A stretch of 64,000 bases of DNA from Streptomyces aureus (GTDB taxonomy: Bacteria; Actinomycetota; Actinomycetes; Streptomycetales; Streptomycetaceae). Positions 1 to 9,105 of the stretch are shown here, one piece after another. The DNA lies in assembly GCF_000725495.1 (NCBI RefSeq), contig NZ_KL647039.1:272287-336286 (forward strand). The letters run 5' to 3'. The notes below the pieces were generated by a model. That model ran no database searches. It saw only the letters and a program-made list of their open reading frames with translations, and had not been told where the DNA came from. A program made the translations under genes and the position numbers. The first letter of the stretch is position 1; the number at the start of each line of letters is the position of its first letter.

Positions 1-431
1 TCGCCCATGAAGACCGTCTGGGACTTGATCTCGCCGGTCTCGTTGTTGGTGAACTCGGCGGTGACGAACAGCGGGGCCGCGTACGTGAAGTCGCGGTCCT
101 TGCACTCGTCGATGGAGTTCTTCGGGGGCTCGAAGCGGTGGTCGCGGAACGTCAGGGACATCGACCCGCTGAAGTCCTCGATCGGGGAGATCTCCTCGAA
201 GATCTCCTCCAGACCGGACTTGGTGGGGACGTCCTGTCCGCTGTCCAGAGCCGCCTCGACACGAGCCTTCCACGCGTCGTTGCCGAGCAGCCAGTCGAAG
301 CTCTCGGTCTGCAGCGCAAGAAGGTTCGGAACCTCGAGGGGCTCCTTGATCTTTGCAAAGGAGATGCGCAGCGGGGCGGTGCTGGCGCCGTTGTTCGTAT
401 TCGCGGTCGAGGCAGTGCGCGAGGCGGCCAA
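1..431 (-). CDS. rpoB: RNA polymerase beta subunit, N-terminal part (runs off the left edge)
   Basis: Only the first 143 codons are in the window. RpoB is the catalytic beta subunit of RNA polymerase. The translation starts [14 protein letters not shown] and continues with [11 protein letters not shown], the highly conserved start of actinobacterial RpoB, then the protrusion-domain sequence [16 protein letters not shown]. The start is TTG at 431-429, preceded by the purine-rich site GGAAGGA; no better ATG or GTG lies upstream in frame. The gene follows rplJ-rplL on the same strand after an unusually long 650-base gap that holds a strong hairpin, so expression probably mixes read-through from the ribosomal protein operon with a promoter inside the gap. 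The rifampicin region lies outside the window. Confidence 0.97.
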   Translation of the reverse strand, partial: MAASRTASTANTNNGASTAPLRISFAKIKEPLEVPNLLALQTESFDWLLGNDAWKARVEAALDSGQDVPTKSGLEEIFEEISPIEDFSGSMSLTFRDHRFEPPKNSIDECKDRDFTYAAPLFVTAEFTNNETGEIKSQTVFMG

Positions 432-973
432 GAGGGGGTCCTTCCGAGGGCTCGGACTCACTACGCGCGTACCGGTCCCATGTCGGACATAGCGTCGGGC
501 CGTACCCGATCCGGCCGGATAAAGGCCAGGTCAGAGTTGGTCCGACTATCGATGCTTCAACACGGGCATGCCCCTGGTGACGGGCAGGAGGCAGCTAACA
601 GGCAGCGCAAAGGGTCAGTGTAGCCACTAGGCCCACTGATGTCCAGTCCCTGTTTTTTGAGACCTTCACTGCTCTCAACACCTGCGGCAAGCCACGCCCT
701 CAATGCACATCGATACTGCCCTCTTCGTCGGCGATCCATGCCTCGGATACGGATCGTTGTGACGACGCGTCCTGAGAATTGCGCGCTGCGTGCGGTTCGT
801 CAAGGCCCCCCATGCCCTGAGCAAGTGCCGCGATCGTCACGTGCGGCCCGTCTTGCAACCCGTCCCTCTGCCTGTCACAGGGTGGTCGGAGGCGCACAAC
901 GAAGATCACCATACTCGTCGCGGCCACCGGCGCAAGGCTGCCGCTTCAGGCCCCCGGAAGGATCCCCTGAACG

Positions 974-1011
974 CCGAAGAGCGACCACCCAGTTGGGTGA
1001 TCGCTCTTCGG
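974..1011 (-). terminator. hairpin between rplL and rpoB (terminator/attenuator)
   Basis: An 18-base stem with a single mismatch and a 2-base loop lies about 70 bases beyond the rplL stop. No clear T run follows. In other bacteria partial termination after rplL lowers rpoBC expression relative to rplJL, and this hairpin is well placed for that. The rest of the 432-1081 gap shows no convincing gene; it is the likely place for an rpoB promoter, but I could not pick a -10/-35 with confidence. Confidence 0.75.
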
Positions 1012-1081
1012 TGCGTCAGCGTTACAGCGCTACGAGAGCGGCTGTGTCGGCTTCACAGGAGTCCTCGGGGGACTCGTCGAG

Positions 1082-1462
1082 TTACTTGACCTCGACGGAG
1101 GCGCCGGCGCCCTTGAGGGACTCGGCAGCCTTCTCGGCGGCCTCCTTGGCGACCTTCTCGAGGACGGGCTTCGGAGCGCCGTCGACGAGGTCCTTGGCCT
1201 CCTTCAGACCCAGGGAGGTGAGCTCGCGCACGACCTTGATGACCTGGATCTTCTTCTCGCCGGCACCCGTGAGGATGACGTCGAACTCGTCCTGCTCCTC
1301 GGCGGCCTCAGCGGCGACCGCGGGGCCGACCGGGGCAGCGGCGACCGCGGCGGCGGCGGTGACGTCGAACTTCTCCTCGAAGGCCTTCACGAACTCGGAG
1401 AGCTCGATGAGGGTGAGGTTCTCGAACTGCTCGAGCAGCTCTTCCTGGGACAGCTTCGCCAT
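1082..1462 (-). CDS. rplL: 50S ribosomal protein L7/L12
   Basis: A 126-residue acidic protein of the usual L7/L12 length. It forms the multimeric stalk of the 50S subunit that recruits translation factors. The N-terminal dimerisation helices ([13 protein letters not shown]), an alanine-rich hinge at about residues 35-55, and the conserved C-terminal domain ([20 protein letters not shown]) are all visible. ATG start at 1462 with GGAAGGA just upstream. It lies 109 bases downstream of rplJ, in the same operon, giving the usual L10-(L12) pair. Confidence 0.98.
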   Translation of the reverse strand: MAKLSQEELLEQFENLTLIELSEFVKAFEEKFDVTAAAAVAAAPVGPAVAAEAAEEQDEFDVILTGAGEKKIQVIKVVRELTSLGLKEAKDLVDGAPKPVLEKVAKEAAEKAAESLKGAGASVEVK

Positions 1463-1571
1463 GATGGCGTCCTTCCACTAAATCGGCAGGTGCCGGATGT
1501 ACTGGTGAGGCGGGCGTACGTTCGGCCCGCTACGACCGTCGCCTCAGGCGGCGGTCAATGCGCGAGCCGAA

Positions 1572-2102
1572 TTACTCGGCACCGCCCTGCTCGGCCTGCT
1601 TGACCCGAAGCGCCTCCGCGGTGCGGACGAACTTCGAGGGCAGGGCCTGGAAGAGGCGAGCAGTCTGCGTCTGCTTGCCCTTGAAGGCACCCGCCAGCTT
1701 GGCGAGCAGAACCTCGCGGGACTCGAGGTCCGCAAGCTTCTTGATCTCGTCGGCGGACAGCGCCTTGCCGTCAAGGACACCGCCCTTGATGACGAGGTTC
1801 GGGTTGTCCTTGGCGAAGTCACGAAGACCCTTCGCCGACGTCACCGGGTCACCGGAGATGAAGGCGACCGCCGTCGGACCGTTGAACAGGTCGTCGAGCG
1901 TGGAGATCCCGGCCTCGTTGGCCGCGATCTTGGTCAGCGTGTTCTTCACCACGGCGTACTGGGCGTCTTCACCGAGCGAACGGCGCAGCGTCTTGAGCTG
2001 CGCCACGGTGAGACCCCGGTACTCGGTCAGCACGGCGGCGTTCGAGCTGCGGAACTGGTCCGCGAGCTCGGCTACCGCGGCAGCCTTGTCGGGCCTTGCC
2101 AT
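1572..2102 (-). CDS. rplJ: 50S ribosomal protein L10
   Basis: A 176-residue protein starting [17 protein letters not shown], with the L10 core ([16 protein letters not shown], then [10 protein letters not shown]). L10 anchors the L12 dimers on 23S rRNA and, in complex with L12, binds its own leader mRNA to repress the rplJL operon. ATG at 2102 with GGAAGGAGG upstream. The gene is preceded by a structured leader with a terminator-like hairpin, consistent with autogenous control. The last residues (KQAEQGGAE) are a short variable tail. Confidence 0.97.
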   Translation of the reverse strand: MARPDKAAAVAELADQFRSSNAAVLTEYRGLTVAQLKTLRRSLGEDAQYAVVKNTLTKIAANEAGISTLDDLFNGPTAVAFISGDPVTSAKGLRDFAKDNPNLVIKGGVLDGKALSADEIKKLADLESREVLLAKLAGAFKGKQTQTARLFQALPSKFVRTAEALRVKQAEQGGAE

Positions 2103-2290
2103 AAGCGTGGCCTCCTTCCGGGTGATGAGGACCGCTCAGAAGGGGCCGGCACAACAAAAACGCCCCGGCGCAGGCGCACGGGGCGTAGCTCGACCGGATT
2201 CCTCCGCACGCGGGGCGTGCGAACACCGGGAACACATCCACGATCACCTGCGCGGGTCGTCCGCAGTGCGGATCCTTCGGTCACCCCGTC
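2103..2290 (-). promoter_or_regulatory. rplJL leader (L10-type) with attenuator hairpin
   Basis: The roughly 190 bases upstream of rplJ contain two hairpins read on the minus strand. One has arms CGCACGC/GCGTGCG at 2205-2221. The second, at 2161-2185, has arms CGCCCCG/CGGGGCG and is followed directly by TTTTTG at 2160-2155, the form of an intrinsic terminator, only about 55 bases before the rplJ start. L10 leaders of this kind are known to bind L10-L12 and repress the operon; assignment here is from position and structure. Nothing coding is seen between this leader and the lipoprotein stop at 2422. Confidence 0.7.
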
Positions 2291-2421
2291 CTCTTGCGAG
2301 CACGTGGCAACGACCAGCGGTCTTTGGCTTCTCGAGGAGAGTACGTGAAGGGGACGGCGTCAAGCAAATCCGTCCGAACGGCTCTGCCGGCGGCCGCCCT
2401 CGCGGACGCCGGCGTCGCGCA

Positions 2422-3282
2422 TCAGCCCTGCTGGGCGCCTTTCATCATCTCGGCGAGGTCGACGGTGTCCTTGGCCGGCGGGGCGGTCACGGTCACCGGC
2501 TTGTTGTAGTCCAGGAAGGTGATGGTCAGGTCGAGCGGGCCCTTGTCGGCGGTCCCGCGCATACGGAACTGCTTGGTGTGGTCCTGGCCGTCGATCCACA
2601 TGTCCATCGTGAGCGAGTCGATGCCCATCTTCGTGTACTGGTCGAGGGCCTTCTCCCGCTTCTCACGGGTGTCCTTGTCCTGGCTCTTGAGCGACTTGCG
2701 GAACGCGTCGAGCGGGACCGTCCCCTTGTAGTGCGTGGTCTTCACGCCGTCGACGGTCTCGGTCCCGACCTTCTTCAGGTCCTTGGAGCCGGTGAGGAAG
2801 GTGGAGTCGGTGGCCGGGTTCTTGTCGGCCTGGCCGCCCCCGAGCTGGTTCGCGCTCAGCTCCTTGTCCGCGCCCAGGGCGGACATGTCGAACTTGATCC
2901 AGCTCTTGCCGTCCATCTCCTTGGCGGCCTTGGCGCCCCCGCCGATGTACATCGCCTTGTCCACGAGCCGGATCTCGACCGGCCCGTCGGTCGCCTGGTC
3001 CTCGGCGGTCATCTTCATGCTCATGGCCAGCGGCTTCATGCTCATCGACGCCTCACCCGTGACCCGGCCCTCCTCGGGGACCTGGCCCTTCATCCGGTAG
3101 TGCAGCGAGGTGATCTCGTCGGTCTTCTTCGCCGCCTTCGCCACGGCCGCGGCGGGCGTGAGCGCCGGCGACTCGTCGCCCGCGCCCTTCGAACAGCCGA
3201 CCGCGCCGGCGCCGAGGGCCAGGGCCGCGAAGGCCGCTCCGGCCGCCCGGTGCCGCGCCAGGGTGTTCACAGAAAGCTTCAA
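2422..3282 (-). CDS. LppX/LprAFG-like lipoprotein (first of a tandem pair)
   Basis: About 286 residues. The N-terminus [12 protein letters not shown] is followed by a hydrophobic stretch ending in AVGC, a lipobox-like site, then a Ser/Asp linker and a beta-rich domain resembling the actinobacterial LppX/LprAFG fold (hydrophobic-ligand carriers or surface lipoproteins). I place the start at the TTG at 3282 because GGGGGGA sits directly upstream; a TTG at 3292-3294 has no good ribosome site. The gene sits between rplA and rplJ on the same strand as the ribosomal genes and is paralogous to the next gene (shared [13 protein letters not shown] core and [10 protein letters not shown]). The precise role is unknown. 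Confidence 0.85.
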   Translation of the reverse strand: MKLSVNTLARHRAAGAAFAALALGAGAVGCSKGAGDESPALTPAAAVAKAAKKTDEITSLHYRMKGQVPEEGRVTGEASMSMKPLAMSMKMTAEDQATDGPVEIRLVDKAMYIGGGAKAAKEMDGKSWIKFDMSALGADKELSANQLGGGQADKNPATDSTFLTGSKDLKKVGTETVDGVKTTHYKGTVPLDAFRKSLKSQDKDTREKREKALDQYTKMGIDSLTMDMWIDGQDHTKQFRMRGTADKGPLDLTITFLDYNKPVTVTAPPAKDTVDLAEMMKGAQQG

Positions 3283-3459
3283 GGTTCCCCCCAAGGAACA
3301 GATGCCCGATTCACAGATTGGGCGCGAGCGTAGCCCAGGAGACCGGAATGATCACCTGCGTTTTCACGCAACCTTCTTACCCGCGGGCGGAGTTGGAACG
3401 GTGCGGGCCCGGGGCTCGCACCGGGCGGTGAGAGGACGTGCGCCGGGGCGCGGGGACGC

Positions 3460-4407
3460 TCAGGAGGGCGATTCGCTCGACGAACCGGTGGCGGTGTCGC
3501 CACTGCCCGGCGTCATGCCCTGCGTCTTCAGGAGGTCCTTGAAGTCCTCGGTGTCGCCCGACGGGGGCGCTGCGGCGGAGACCTTCACCCCGTAGTCGCT
3601 GTAGTACGTCGTGGAGGACATCGTGCCGCTGGACATCGCCGCCTTGGAGACCGCCTTGATGAGCAGGTCCTTGGCGTCGACCCAGATGTCCACGTCCTCG
3701 GTCGTGATGCCGGCCGTCGTGAACTGCTTCTTCATGTCCGCGAGCTGGCCCGCGGTGAGGTGGGAGCTGCGGGCCGCCAGGTCGCCGACGTCCACCGTGC
3801 CCGCGTAGTGCGTGGTCCGCTGCCCGCGGACGGTCTCCTCGCCGACCTTCTTGACGTCGCCCGAGGCCAGCAGGAGCTTCACCGACTGGTTCGGCGAGCT
3901 GTTCTGCATCTGGTCCTTCAGGAGCGCACCGGAGCCGCCCCCGAACTTCGCCAGGTCGTCGTACCCGTACCGGATCCAGTGCTTGCCGCCGGCCTGCCGG
4001 GCGAAGGCGTCGCCCATCTTCGCGTAGTAGGCGTCGGACAGATAGCGGGCCTCCATGGAGTCGCTGCCCATCTGGCGCATCGTGTCGGCCATGGTGCCGC
4101 CGGTGTAGGTGATCGTCATGTCGCCGGTGAAGCCGTCGCCCCAGGCCATCACGCCGCCCGACTTCATGGACATCAGGGTGCCCAGGGTCGTCGTGGACTC
4201 GATCCGCGCGGAGTCGGCGCCGTCGGTGGACTTCTCCGCGGAGCGCAGGGCCGCGATGGAGCTGACGCGTGTGGCACTGCGGTGGCCCGCCTTGTCGCCC
4301 TTGCCCGAACTCCCGGAGGAATCCGAGGAGTTGCAGGCCGCCACTCCCGCCAGCGCGGTCGTCAGCGCGATCGAGACCGTGACTCGGCGCACCATGGTGC
4401 TCTTCAT
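3460..4407 (-). CDS. LppX/LprAFG-like lipoprotein (second of a tandem pair)
   Basis: About 315 residues. A clear lipoprotein signal starts MKSTMVRRVTVSIALTTAL and ends GVAAC at the predicted lipidated cysteine, followed by a Ser/Gly linker typical of exported actinobacterial lipoproteins. The core shares KKVGEETVRGQRTTHYAGTV and WVDAKDLLIK-like segments with the neighbouring lipoprotein, so the pair probably arose by duplication. I prefer the ATG at 4407 (AGGGGTGGGA upstream) over the in-frame GTG at 4416. The tail is Ser/Gly/Thr-rich. A strong terminator separates it from rplA, so despite the shared strand it is probably not simply a member of the ribosomal operon. Confidence 0.85.
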   Translation of the reverse strand: MKSTMVRRVTVSIALTTALAGVAACNSSDSSGSSGKGDKAGHRSATRVSSIAALRSAEKSTDGADSARIESTTTLGTLMSMKSGGVMAWGDGFTGDMTITYTGGTMADTMRQMGSDSMEARYLSDAYYAKMGDAFARQAGGKHWIRYGYDDLAKFGGGSGALLKDQMQNSSPNQSVKLLLASGDVKKVGEETVRGQRTTHYAGTVDVGDLAARSSHLTAGQLADMKKQFTTAGITTEDVDIWVDAKDLLIKAVSKAAMSSGTMSSTTYYSDYGVKVSAAAPPSGDTEDFKDLLKTQGMTPGSGDTATGSSSESPS

Positions 4408-4539
4408 TCGTCCCACCCCTATGCGAACTCGGTGAACCGCACGCTAGCGCGGCCCACTGACACCCGTACCCGGGTTTCCGGCCGGGCCGACGCCCGGAAG
4501 GGCCTCGGACGGCGCCCGGGAAAACCCTCCGGACATGAG

Positions 4540-4575
4540 GACGGGCCCCGCACCTCGAAAGGTTGCGGGGCCCGT
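4540..4575 (-). terminator. terminator after rplA
   Basis: A perfect 12-base GC-rich stem (ACGGGCCCCGCA and its complement) with an 11-base loop lies about 45 bases beyond the rplA stop. It closes the rplK-rplA unit ahead of the two lipoprotein genes. Confidence 0.85.
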
Positions 4576-4619
4576 TCAGATACGCGTGCGCGACGCGGTC
4601 ACCGGGGTGAGCGGAAGGC

Positions 4620-5345
4620 TCAGACGGCGGCCGGGTCCTCCTCGACGAGGAGGTTGCGGGTGCGGTTCGGGTCGACCGGAACGCCGGGGCCGATCGTGGA
4701 GCTGATCGCGGCCTTCTTGATGTAGCGACCCTTGGCGGCCGACGGCTTCAGACGAAGGATCTCGTCGAGCGCGGCGCCGTAGTTCTCCACCAGCTTGGCG
4801 TCGTCGAAGGACACCTTGCCGATGATGAAGTGCAGGTTCGAGTGCTTGTCGACGCGGAACTCGATCTTGCCGCCCTTGATGTCGGTGACAGCCTTGGCGA
4901 CGTCGGGGGTCACGGTGCCGGTCTTGGGGTTCGGCATGAGACCACGGGGACCGAGCACGCGGCCGAGGCGGCCGACCTTGCCCATGAGGTCCGGGGTGGC
5001 GACGACGGCGTCGAAGTCCAGACGGCCCTTCGCGACCTCGTCGATCAGTTCGTCGGAGCCGACGATGTCGGCGCCCGCGGCCTCCGCGGCCGCAGCACGG
5101 TCACCGGTCGCGAAGACCAGGACCCGGGCGGTCTTGCCGGTGCCGTGCGGCAGGTTCACGGTGCCACGGACCATCTGGTCGGCCTTGCGCGGGTCGACAC
5201 CCAGGCGGAAGGCGACCTCGACGGTGCCGTCGAACTTCGAGGTGGAGGTCTCCTTGGCGAGACGGACGGCCTCGAGCGGGGCGTAGAGCTTGTCCCGGTC
5301 GACCTTGGCGTCCGCAGCCCGGAGAGACTTGCTGCGCTTGCTCAC
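4620..5345 (-). CDS. rplA: 50S ribosomal protein L1
   Basis: 241 residues from the GTG at 5345, which has AGGAG upstream. L1 binds 23S rRNA at the mobile L1 stalk and, in many bacteria, represses its own rplKA operon. The start [17 protein letters not shown], the sequence [15 protein letters not shown] (L1 signature) and the C-terminal [12 protein letters not shown] are all as expected. It lies 94 bases downstream of rplK in the same operon. A longer frame extends upstream but runs across rplK and has no L1 homology. Confidence 0.97.
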   Translation of the reverse strand: MSKRSKSLRAADAKVDRDKLYAPLEAVRLAKETSTSKFDGTVEVAFRLGVDPRKADQMVRGTVNLPHGTGKTARVLVFATGDRAAAAEAAGADIVGSDELIDEVAKGRLDFDAVVATPDLMGKVGRLGRVLGPRGLMPNPKTGTVTPDVAKAVTDIKGGKIEFRVDKHSNLHFIIGKVSFDDAKLVENYGAALDEILRLKPSAAKGRYIKKAAISSTIGPGVPVDPNRTRNLLVEEDPAAV

Positions 5346-5439
5346 TACTGCTCCTGATGTGTTCTGAGGAGTCGTGGTACGGGCCGAGCAGGCCCCGCCA
5401 CGTGCGGCCGAGGCCGCATGGTTCCTACGAAGGTGGGTG

Positions 5440-5874
5440 TCAGCCCTCGACCGTGATGCCCATGGAACGGGCGGTGCCGGCGATGATCTTCGCAGCGGCG
5501 TCCAGGTCGTTGGCGTTGAGGTCGGGCATCTTGGTCGTGGCGATCTCGCGGACCTGCGCCTCGGTGATCTTGGCGACCTTGGTCTTGTGCGGCTCGCCGG
5601 AGCCCTTCTCGACACCCGCGGCCTTGAGGATCATCTTGGCGGCCGGCGGAGTCTTGGTCACGAAGGTGAAGGAACGGTCTTCGTAGACCGTGATCTCCAC
5701 CGGGATGACCCAGCCACGCTGCGACTCGGTCGCGGCGTTGTAGGCCTTGCAGAACTCCATGATGTTGACGCCGTGCTGACCGAGCGCGGGGCCGACCGGC
5801 GGGGCCGGGTTCGCCGCACCGGCGTTGATCTGGAGCTTGATAAGCCCCGTGACCTTCTTCTTCTTGGGAGGCAT
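5440..5874 (-). CDS. rplK: 50S ribosomal protein L11
   Basis: 144 residues, the typical length. L11 forms the GTPase-associated centre with 23S rRNA and is needed for stringent-response sensing by RelA. The conserved N-terminal segment [20 protein letters not shown] contains the proline pair that determines thiostrepton sensitivity. The C-terminal rRNA-binding domain ([12 protein letters not shown]) is intact. ATG at 5874 with AGAGGA upstream. A terminator lies between nusG and this gene, so rplK-rplA is expected to have its own promoter within 5875-5990. Confidence 0.98.
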
Positions 5875-5994
5875 TCCGGGTCCTCTTTCGTTTTCGCCTT
5901 CCTACGTCCGAGTCGCCCCGGACGGCTGCCTTCAACCAGGAAAGATCCGGATGAAGGCATACCGCACAACGATAACGGGTATCTGTGCGCGGCT

Positions 5995-6039
5995 AAAAAC
6001 CGAGCAGGTCAGACCGGCTGCGACAGCCCGTCTGACCTG
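5995..6039 (-). terminator. intrinsic terminator after nusG
   Basis: Arms CAGGTCAGAC and GTCTGACCTG (6005-6039) enclose a further short stem, and on the minus strand the hairpin is followed by GGTTTTTAG. This is one of the few hairpins in the window with a real T tract and should end the secE-nusG transcript. Confidence 0.85.
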
Positions 6040-6064
6040 TTCGGAAGACGTACGCCAGAAGGAG

Positions 6065-6916
6065 CTAGTTCTTCTGGATCTGGTCGAAGGAGAGCTCGAC
6101 CGGGGTCTCGCGGCCGAAGATCTCGACAAGGCCCTTGACCTTCTTCGAGTCGGCGTTGATCTCGTTGATCGTGGCCTGCAGCGTGGCGAACGGGCCGTCG
6201 GTGACGGTGACCGAGTCGCCGACCTCGAAGTCCAGCACCTGGACCTCGACCTTGCGCTGCGGAGCGGGCTTGCCCTCGGCCTCGGCGGCCTCGCGGGCGG
6301 CCTTCTCCTCGGCCTCGGGGGCGAGCATCTTGACGATCTCGTCCAGGGTCAGCGGGTACGGGTCGTAGGCGTTGCCCACGAAGCCGGTGACACCGGGAGT
6401 GTTGCGGACGACACCCCAGGACTCGTTCGTCAGGTCCATGCGGACCAGGACGTAGCCCGGGAGCTTGTTCTGCTTGATCGTCTTGCGCTCGCCGTTCTTG
6501 ATCTGCGCGACCTCTTCCTGCGGCACCTCGGCCTGGAAGATGAAGTCCTCGACGTTCAGCGAGACGGCACGCTGTTCGAGGTTGGTCTTCACGCGGTTCT
6601 CGTAACCGGCGTACGTGTGGATGACGTACCACTCGCCGGGGAGCAGACGCAGTTCGTCGCGCAGGGCGGTCACGGGGTCGACGGGCTCGGCCTCTTCTTC
6701 GGCCTCGGCCTCGGCGGAAGCGTCCTCGTCCTCGACGCCCTCGGCGTCCTCACCGGACTCGTCCTCGACGTGCAGGGCCGCGTCCTCGGCGTTCTCGCCG
6801 GCGGCGGCATCGGCAGCCTCGAACTCGTCCTCGACGTCCGCTCCCTCGACGATCTCGAGCTCGTCGTCAACGGACTCGACCGACTCGGAGGCATCGTTCA
6901 GGTTCGGGTCAGACAC
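6065..6916 (-). CDS. nusG: transcription termination/antitermination factor NusG
   Basis: 283 residues from a GTG at 6916. NusG binds RNA polymerase through its NGN domain and Rho or ribosomal S10 through its KOW domain. The NGN domain begins near residue 94 ([16 protein letters not shown]) and the KOW domain follows near residue 228 ([15 protein letters not shown]). The first 90 or so residues are a highly acidic Asp/Glu/Ala extension absent from the E. coli protein and common in Streptomyces; it explains the length of 283 against about 180. A second acidic insert ([16 protein letters not shown]) lies between the two domains. It follows secE by 77 bases in the usual secE-nusG pair. Confidence 0.97.
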   Translation of the reverse strand: MSDPNLNDASESVESVDDELEIVEGADVEDEFEAADAAAGENAEDAALHVEDESGEDAEGVEDEDASAEAEAEEEAEPVDPVTALRDELRLLPGEWYVIHTYAGYENRVKTNLEQRAVSLNVEDFIFQAEVPQEEVAQIKNGERKTIKQNKLPGYVLVRMDLTNESWGVVRNTPGVTGFVGNAYDPYPLTLDEIVKMLAPEAEEKAAREAAEAEGKPAPQRKVEVQVLDFEVGDSVTVTDGPFATLQATINEINADSKKVKGLVEIFGRETPVELSFDQIQKN

Positions 6917-6954
6917 GGTGGCTGCTTCTTCCTGGATACATGGGGGTGGAACGC

Positions 6955-6986
6955 GCGAAAGGGGCGCCGGTGTCGGCGCCCTTCGC
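6955..6986 (-). terminator. hairpin in the secE-nusG gap (possible attenuator)
   Basis: Arms built around GGGCGCCG and CGGCGCCC with a GTGT loop, extended by GCGAA/TTCGC, lie between the secE stop and the nusG start. No T run follows, so this may only reduce, not stop, transcription into nusG. Confidence 0.5.
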
Positions 6987-6993
6987 TCTCGGC

Positions 6994-7275
6994 TCAGCCG
7001 AAGACGTACTTGGCGGCGTGGTTGAGCCCATAGTCAATCACGGTCACCAGGCCGATCATGATGACGACGAACACAATCACCACGGTGGTGTAGGTCGTCA
7101 GCTGACTGCGAGTCGGCCAGACGACCTTGCGGAGTTCCGCGATGATCTGGCGATAGAAGGTGGCAAGGCGCTTCAGCGGGCCCTTCTTGGCACGCTTACC
7201 GCCCTTGCGGGCCTTCTTCTTGGACTCCGGCGCCTCGGCATCAGGCATGTCGATGGAGCCCACGGCGTCCGTCAC
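6994..7275 (-). CDS. secE: preprotein translocase subunit SecE
   Basis: 93 residues from a GTG at 7275. SecE stabilises SecY in the Sec translocon of the cytoplasmic membrane. A basic cytoplasmic region ([16 protein letters not shown]) precedes the amphipathic helix [19 protein letters not shown], a conserved SecE signature, and a single membrane span at about residues 62-85. The single-span architecture is normal for Gram-positive SecE. It is the first gene of the secE-nusG pair and follows tRNA-Trp, a common bacterial arrangement. Confidence 0.97.
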   Translation of the reverse strand: MTDAVGSIDMPDAEAPESKKKARKGGKRAKKGPLKRLATFYRQIIAELRKVVWPTRSQLTTYTTVVIVFVVIMIGLVTVIDYGLNHAAKYVFG

Positions 7276-7384
7276 TCGTCCTCACCTGATTCCCGGGTCG
7301 TGACCGTGCCGCGCCCGGTTGAGCCGCACGGCGGTGCATTGCAGTACGTACATGCGCACACATCCTGGCGAAAGGTGTGTGTAG

Positions 7385-7457
7385 CAGGGCCGGAGGGACT
7401 TGAACCCCCAACCGCTGGTTTTGGAGACCAGTGCTCTACCAATTGAGCTACGACCCT
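7385..7457 (-). tRNA. tRNA-Trp (anticodon CCA)
   Basis: A 73-base cloverleaf on the minus strand with acceptor arm AGGGTCG/CGGCCCT, D-arm GCTCAATTGGTAGAGC, anticodon stem-loop ACTGGTCTCCAAAACCAG with CCA in the loop, and T-arm GGGGGTTCAAGTCCCTC. No encoded CCA end. It lies about 110 bases upstream of secE on the same strand and may be cotranscribed. Confidence 0.97.
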
Positions 7458-7705
7458 TTGATTTCCCCCAACCTACCGCATCCGACCGGATGCTCCATGT
7501 GCATTGGTCGGGTGCGGCCGTTGAAGGCCAACGAGGTGAGAGTGTACGTGGTCCGGGGCCGGGCGTCGAACAGAAAGTGCCCGCACGGGTCCCCTCTGCT
7601 GAAGATCCACTGGTGGGGCGCGCGGATCCGGACGGATGTTCTGCCGTTGTTCAGTCCGTGAAACCCGCGTGCCGGGGGTGTTTCCGGTCTGAAACGATGG
7701 GACCC

Positions 7706-8932
7706 ATGAGCCCTGCAACCCCTCCCACCGAGCGCCGGGTCTCCGCCCGAGTCGGCGCGATCTCCGAATCCGCCACCCTCGCCGTGGACGCCAAGGCCAA
7801 GGCACTCAAGGCCGCCGGACGTCCGGTGATCGGCTTCGGCGCCGGTGAGCCCGACTTCCCGACCCCGGACTACATCGTCCAGGCCGCCATCGAGGCCTGC
7901 TCCAACCCCAAGTACCACCGCTACACGCCGGCCGGCGGGCTCCCCGAGCTGAAGGCCGCGATCGCCGCGAAGACCCTGCGCGACTCCGGCTACGAGGTGG
8001 AGGCCGCCCAGGTCCTGGTCACCAACGGCGGCAAGCAGGCCATCTACGAGGCCTTCGCCGCGATCCTCGACCCGGGCGACGAGGTCATCGTCCCGGCGCC
8101 CTACTGGACCACCTACCCGGAGTCCATCCGCCTGGCCGGCGGTGTCCCGGTGGAGGTCGTGGCCGACGAGACCACCGGTTACCGCGTCTCGGTCGAGCAG
8201 CTCGAGGCCGCCCGCACCGAGAACACCAAGGTGCTGCTGTTCGTCTCCCCGTCCAACCCGACGGGCGCGGTCTACACCCGCGAGCAGATCGAGGAGATCG
8301 GCCGCTGGGCCGCCGAGAAGGGCCTGTGGGTCCTGACCGACGAGATCTACGAGCACCTCGTCTACGGCGACGCCGAGTTCCACTCGCTGCCCGTCGTGGT
8401 GCCCGAGCTGCGCGACAAGTGCATCGTCGTCAACGGCGTCGCCAAGACGTACGCCATGACCGGCTGGCGCGTGGGCTGGGTCATCGGCCCCAAGGACGTC
8501 ATCAAGGCCGCGACCAACCTCCAGTCGCACGCCACCTCGAACGTCTCGAACGTGGCCCAGGTCGCCGCGCTCGCCGCCGTCTCCGGCGACCTCGCGGCCG
8601 TCGCGAAGATGCGCGAGGCCTTCGACCGCCGCCGCAAGACCATCGTGCGCATGCTGAACGAGATCGACGGCGTGCTCTGCCCCGAGCCCGAGGGCGCCTT
8701 CTACGCCTACCCCTCGGTGAAGGCCCTGATCGGCAAGGAGATCCGCGGCAGGCGTCCCGCGGACACCGTCGAGCTGGCCGCGCTCATCCTGGAGGAGGCC
8801 GAGGTCGCGGTCGTCCCGGGCGAGGCCTTCGGTACGCCGGGCTATCTGCGGCTGTCGTACGCCCTGGGTGACGAGGACCTCGTCGAGGGCGTCAGCCGGA
8901 TCCAGAAGCTGCTGGCCGAGGCGACGGACTGA
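7706..8932 (+). CDS. aspC: pyridoxal-phosphate aspartate aminotransferase (class I)
   Basis: 408 residues. It transfers the amino group of aspartate (or a related amino acid) to 2-oxoglutarate using PLP. The N-terminal substrate and PLP signatures [12 protein letters not shown] and [10 protein letters not shown] are present. The Schiff-base lysine is Lys247 in [15 protein letters not shown], and the C-terminal carboxylate-binding arginine lies in [13 protein letters not shown] at 7706 is chosen; an in-frame ATG three codons upstream is possible. It is divergent from the tRNA-Trp/secE unit, a conserved Streptomyces position. A hairpin terminator follows. Substrate preference (aspartate, possibly prephenate) cannot be fixed from sequence alone. 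Confidence 0.92.
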   Translation: MSPATPPTERRVSARVGAISESATLAVDAKAKALKAAGRPVIGFGAGEPDFPTPDYIVQAAIEACSNPKYHRYTPAGGLPELKAAIAAKTLRDSGYEVEAAQVLVTNGGKQAIYEAFAAILDPGDEVIVPAPYWTTYPESIRLAGGVPVEVVADETTGYRVSVEQLEAARTENTKVLLFVSPSNPTGAVYTREQIEEIGRWAAEKGLWVLTDEIYEHLVYGDAEFHSLPVVVPELRDKCIVVNGVAKTYAMTGWRVGWVIGPKDVIKAATNLQSHATSNVSNVAQVAALAAVSGDLAAVAKMREAFDRRRKTIVRMLNEIDGVLCPEPEGAFYAYPSVKALIGKEIRGRRPADTVELAALILEEAEVAVVPGEAFGTPGYLRLSYALGDEDLVEGVSRIQKLLAEATD

Positions 8933-8996
8933 TCCACGGCGCCCTGACGCGCCCTCGGGCGCACCGGTGACGTCACCGCGCTTCACGCGCGCGTGC

Positions 8997-9030
8997 GGGG
9001 GCCGGCCACTCCATGGAGCGGCCGGCCCCC
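8997..9030 (+). terminator. terminator after aspC
   Basis: A perfect 11-base stem GGGGGCCGGCC with a 12-base loop that is itself palindromic (CTCCATGGAG). It separates aspC from the adenosine deaminase gene. Confidence 0.8.
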
Positions 9031-9105
9031 GTTCGTCTGTTCGAGCAAGCGCCCGATCAGGGAAAGCCCTACCGGCACGTGCCGCGGGTGGGGCAGGATC
9101 TTTGG

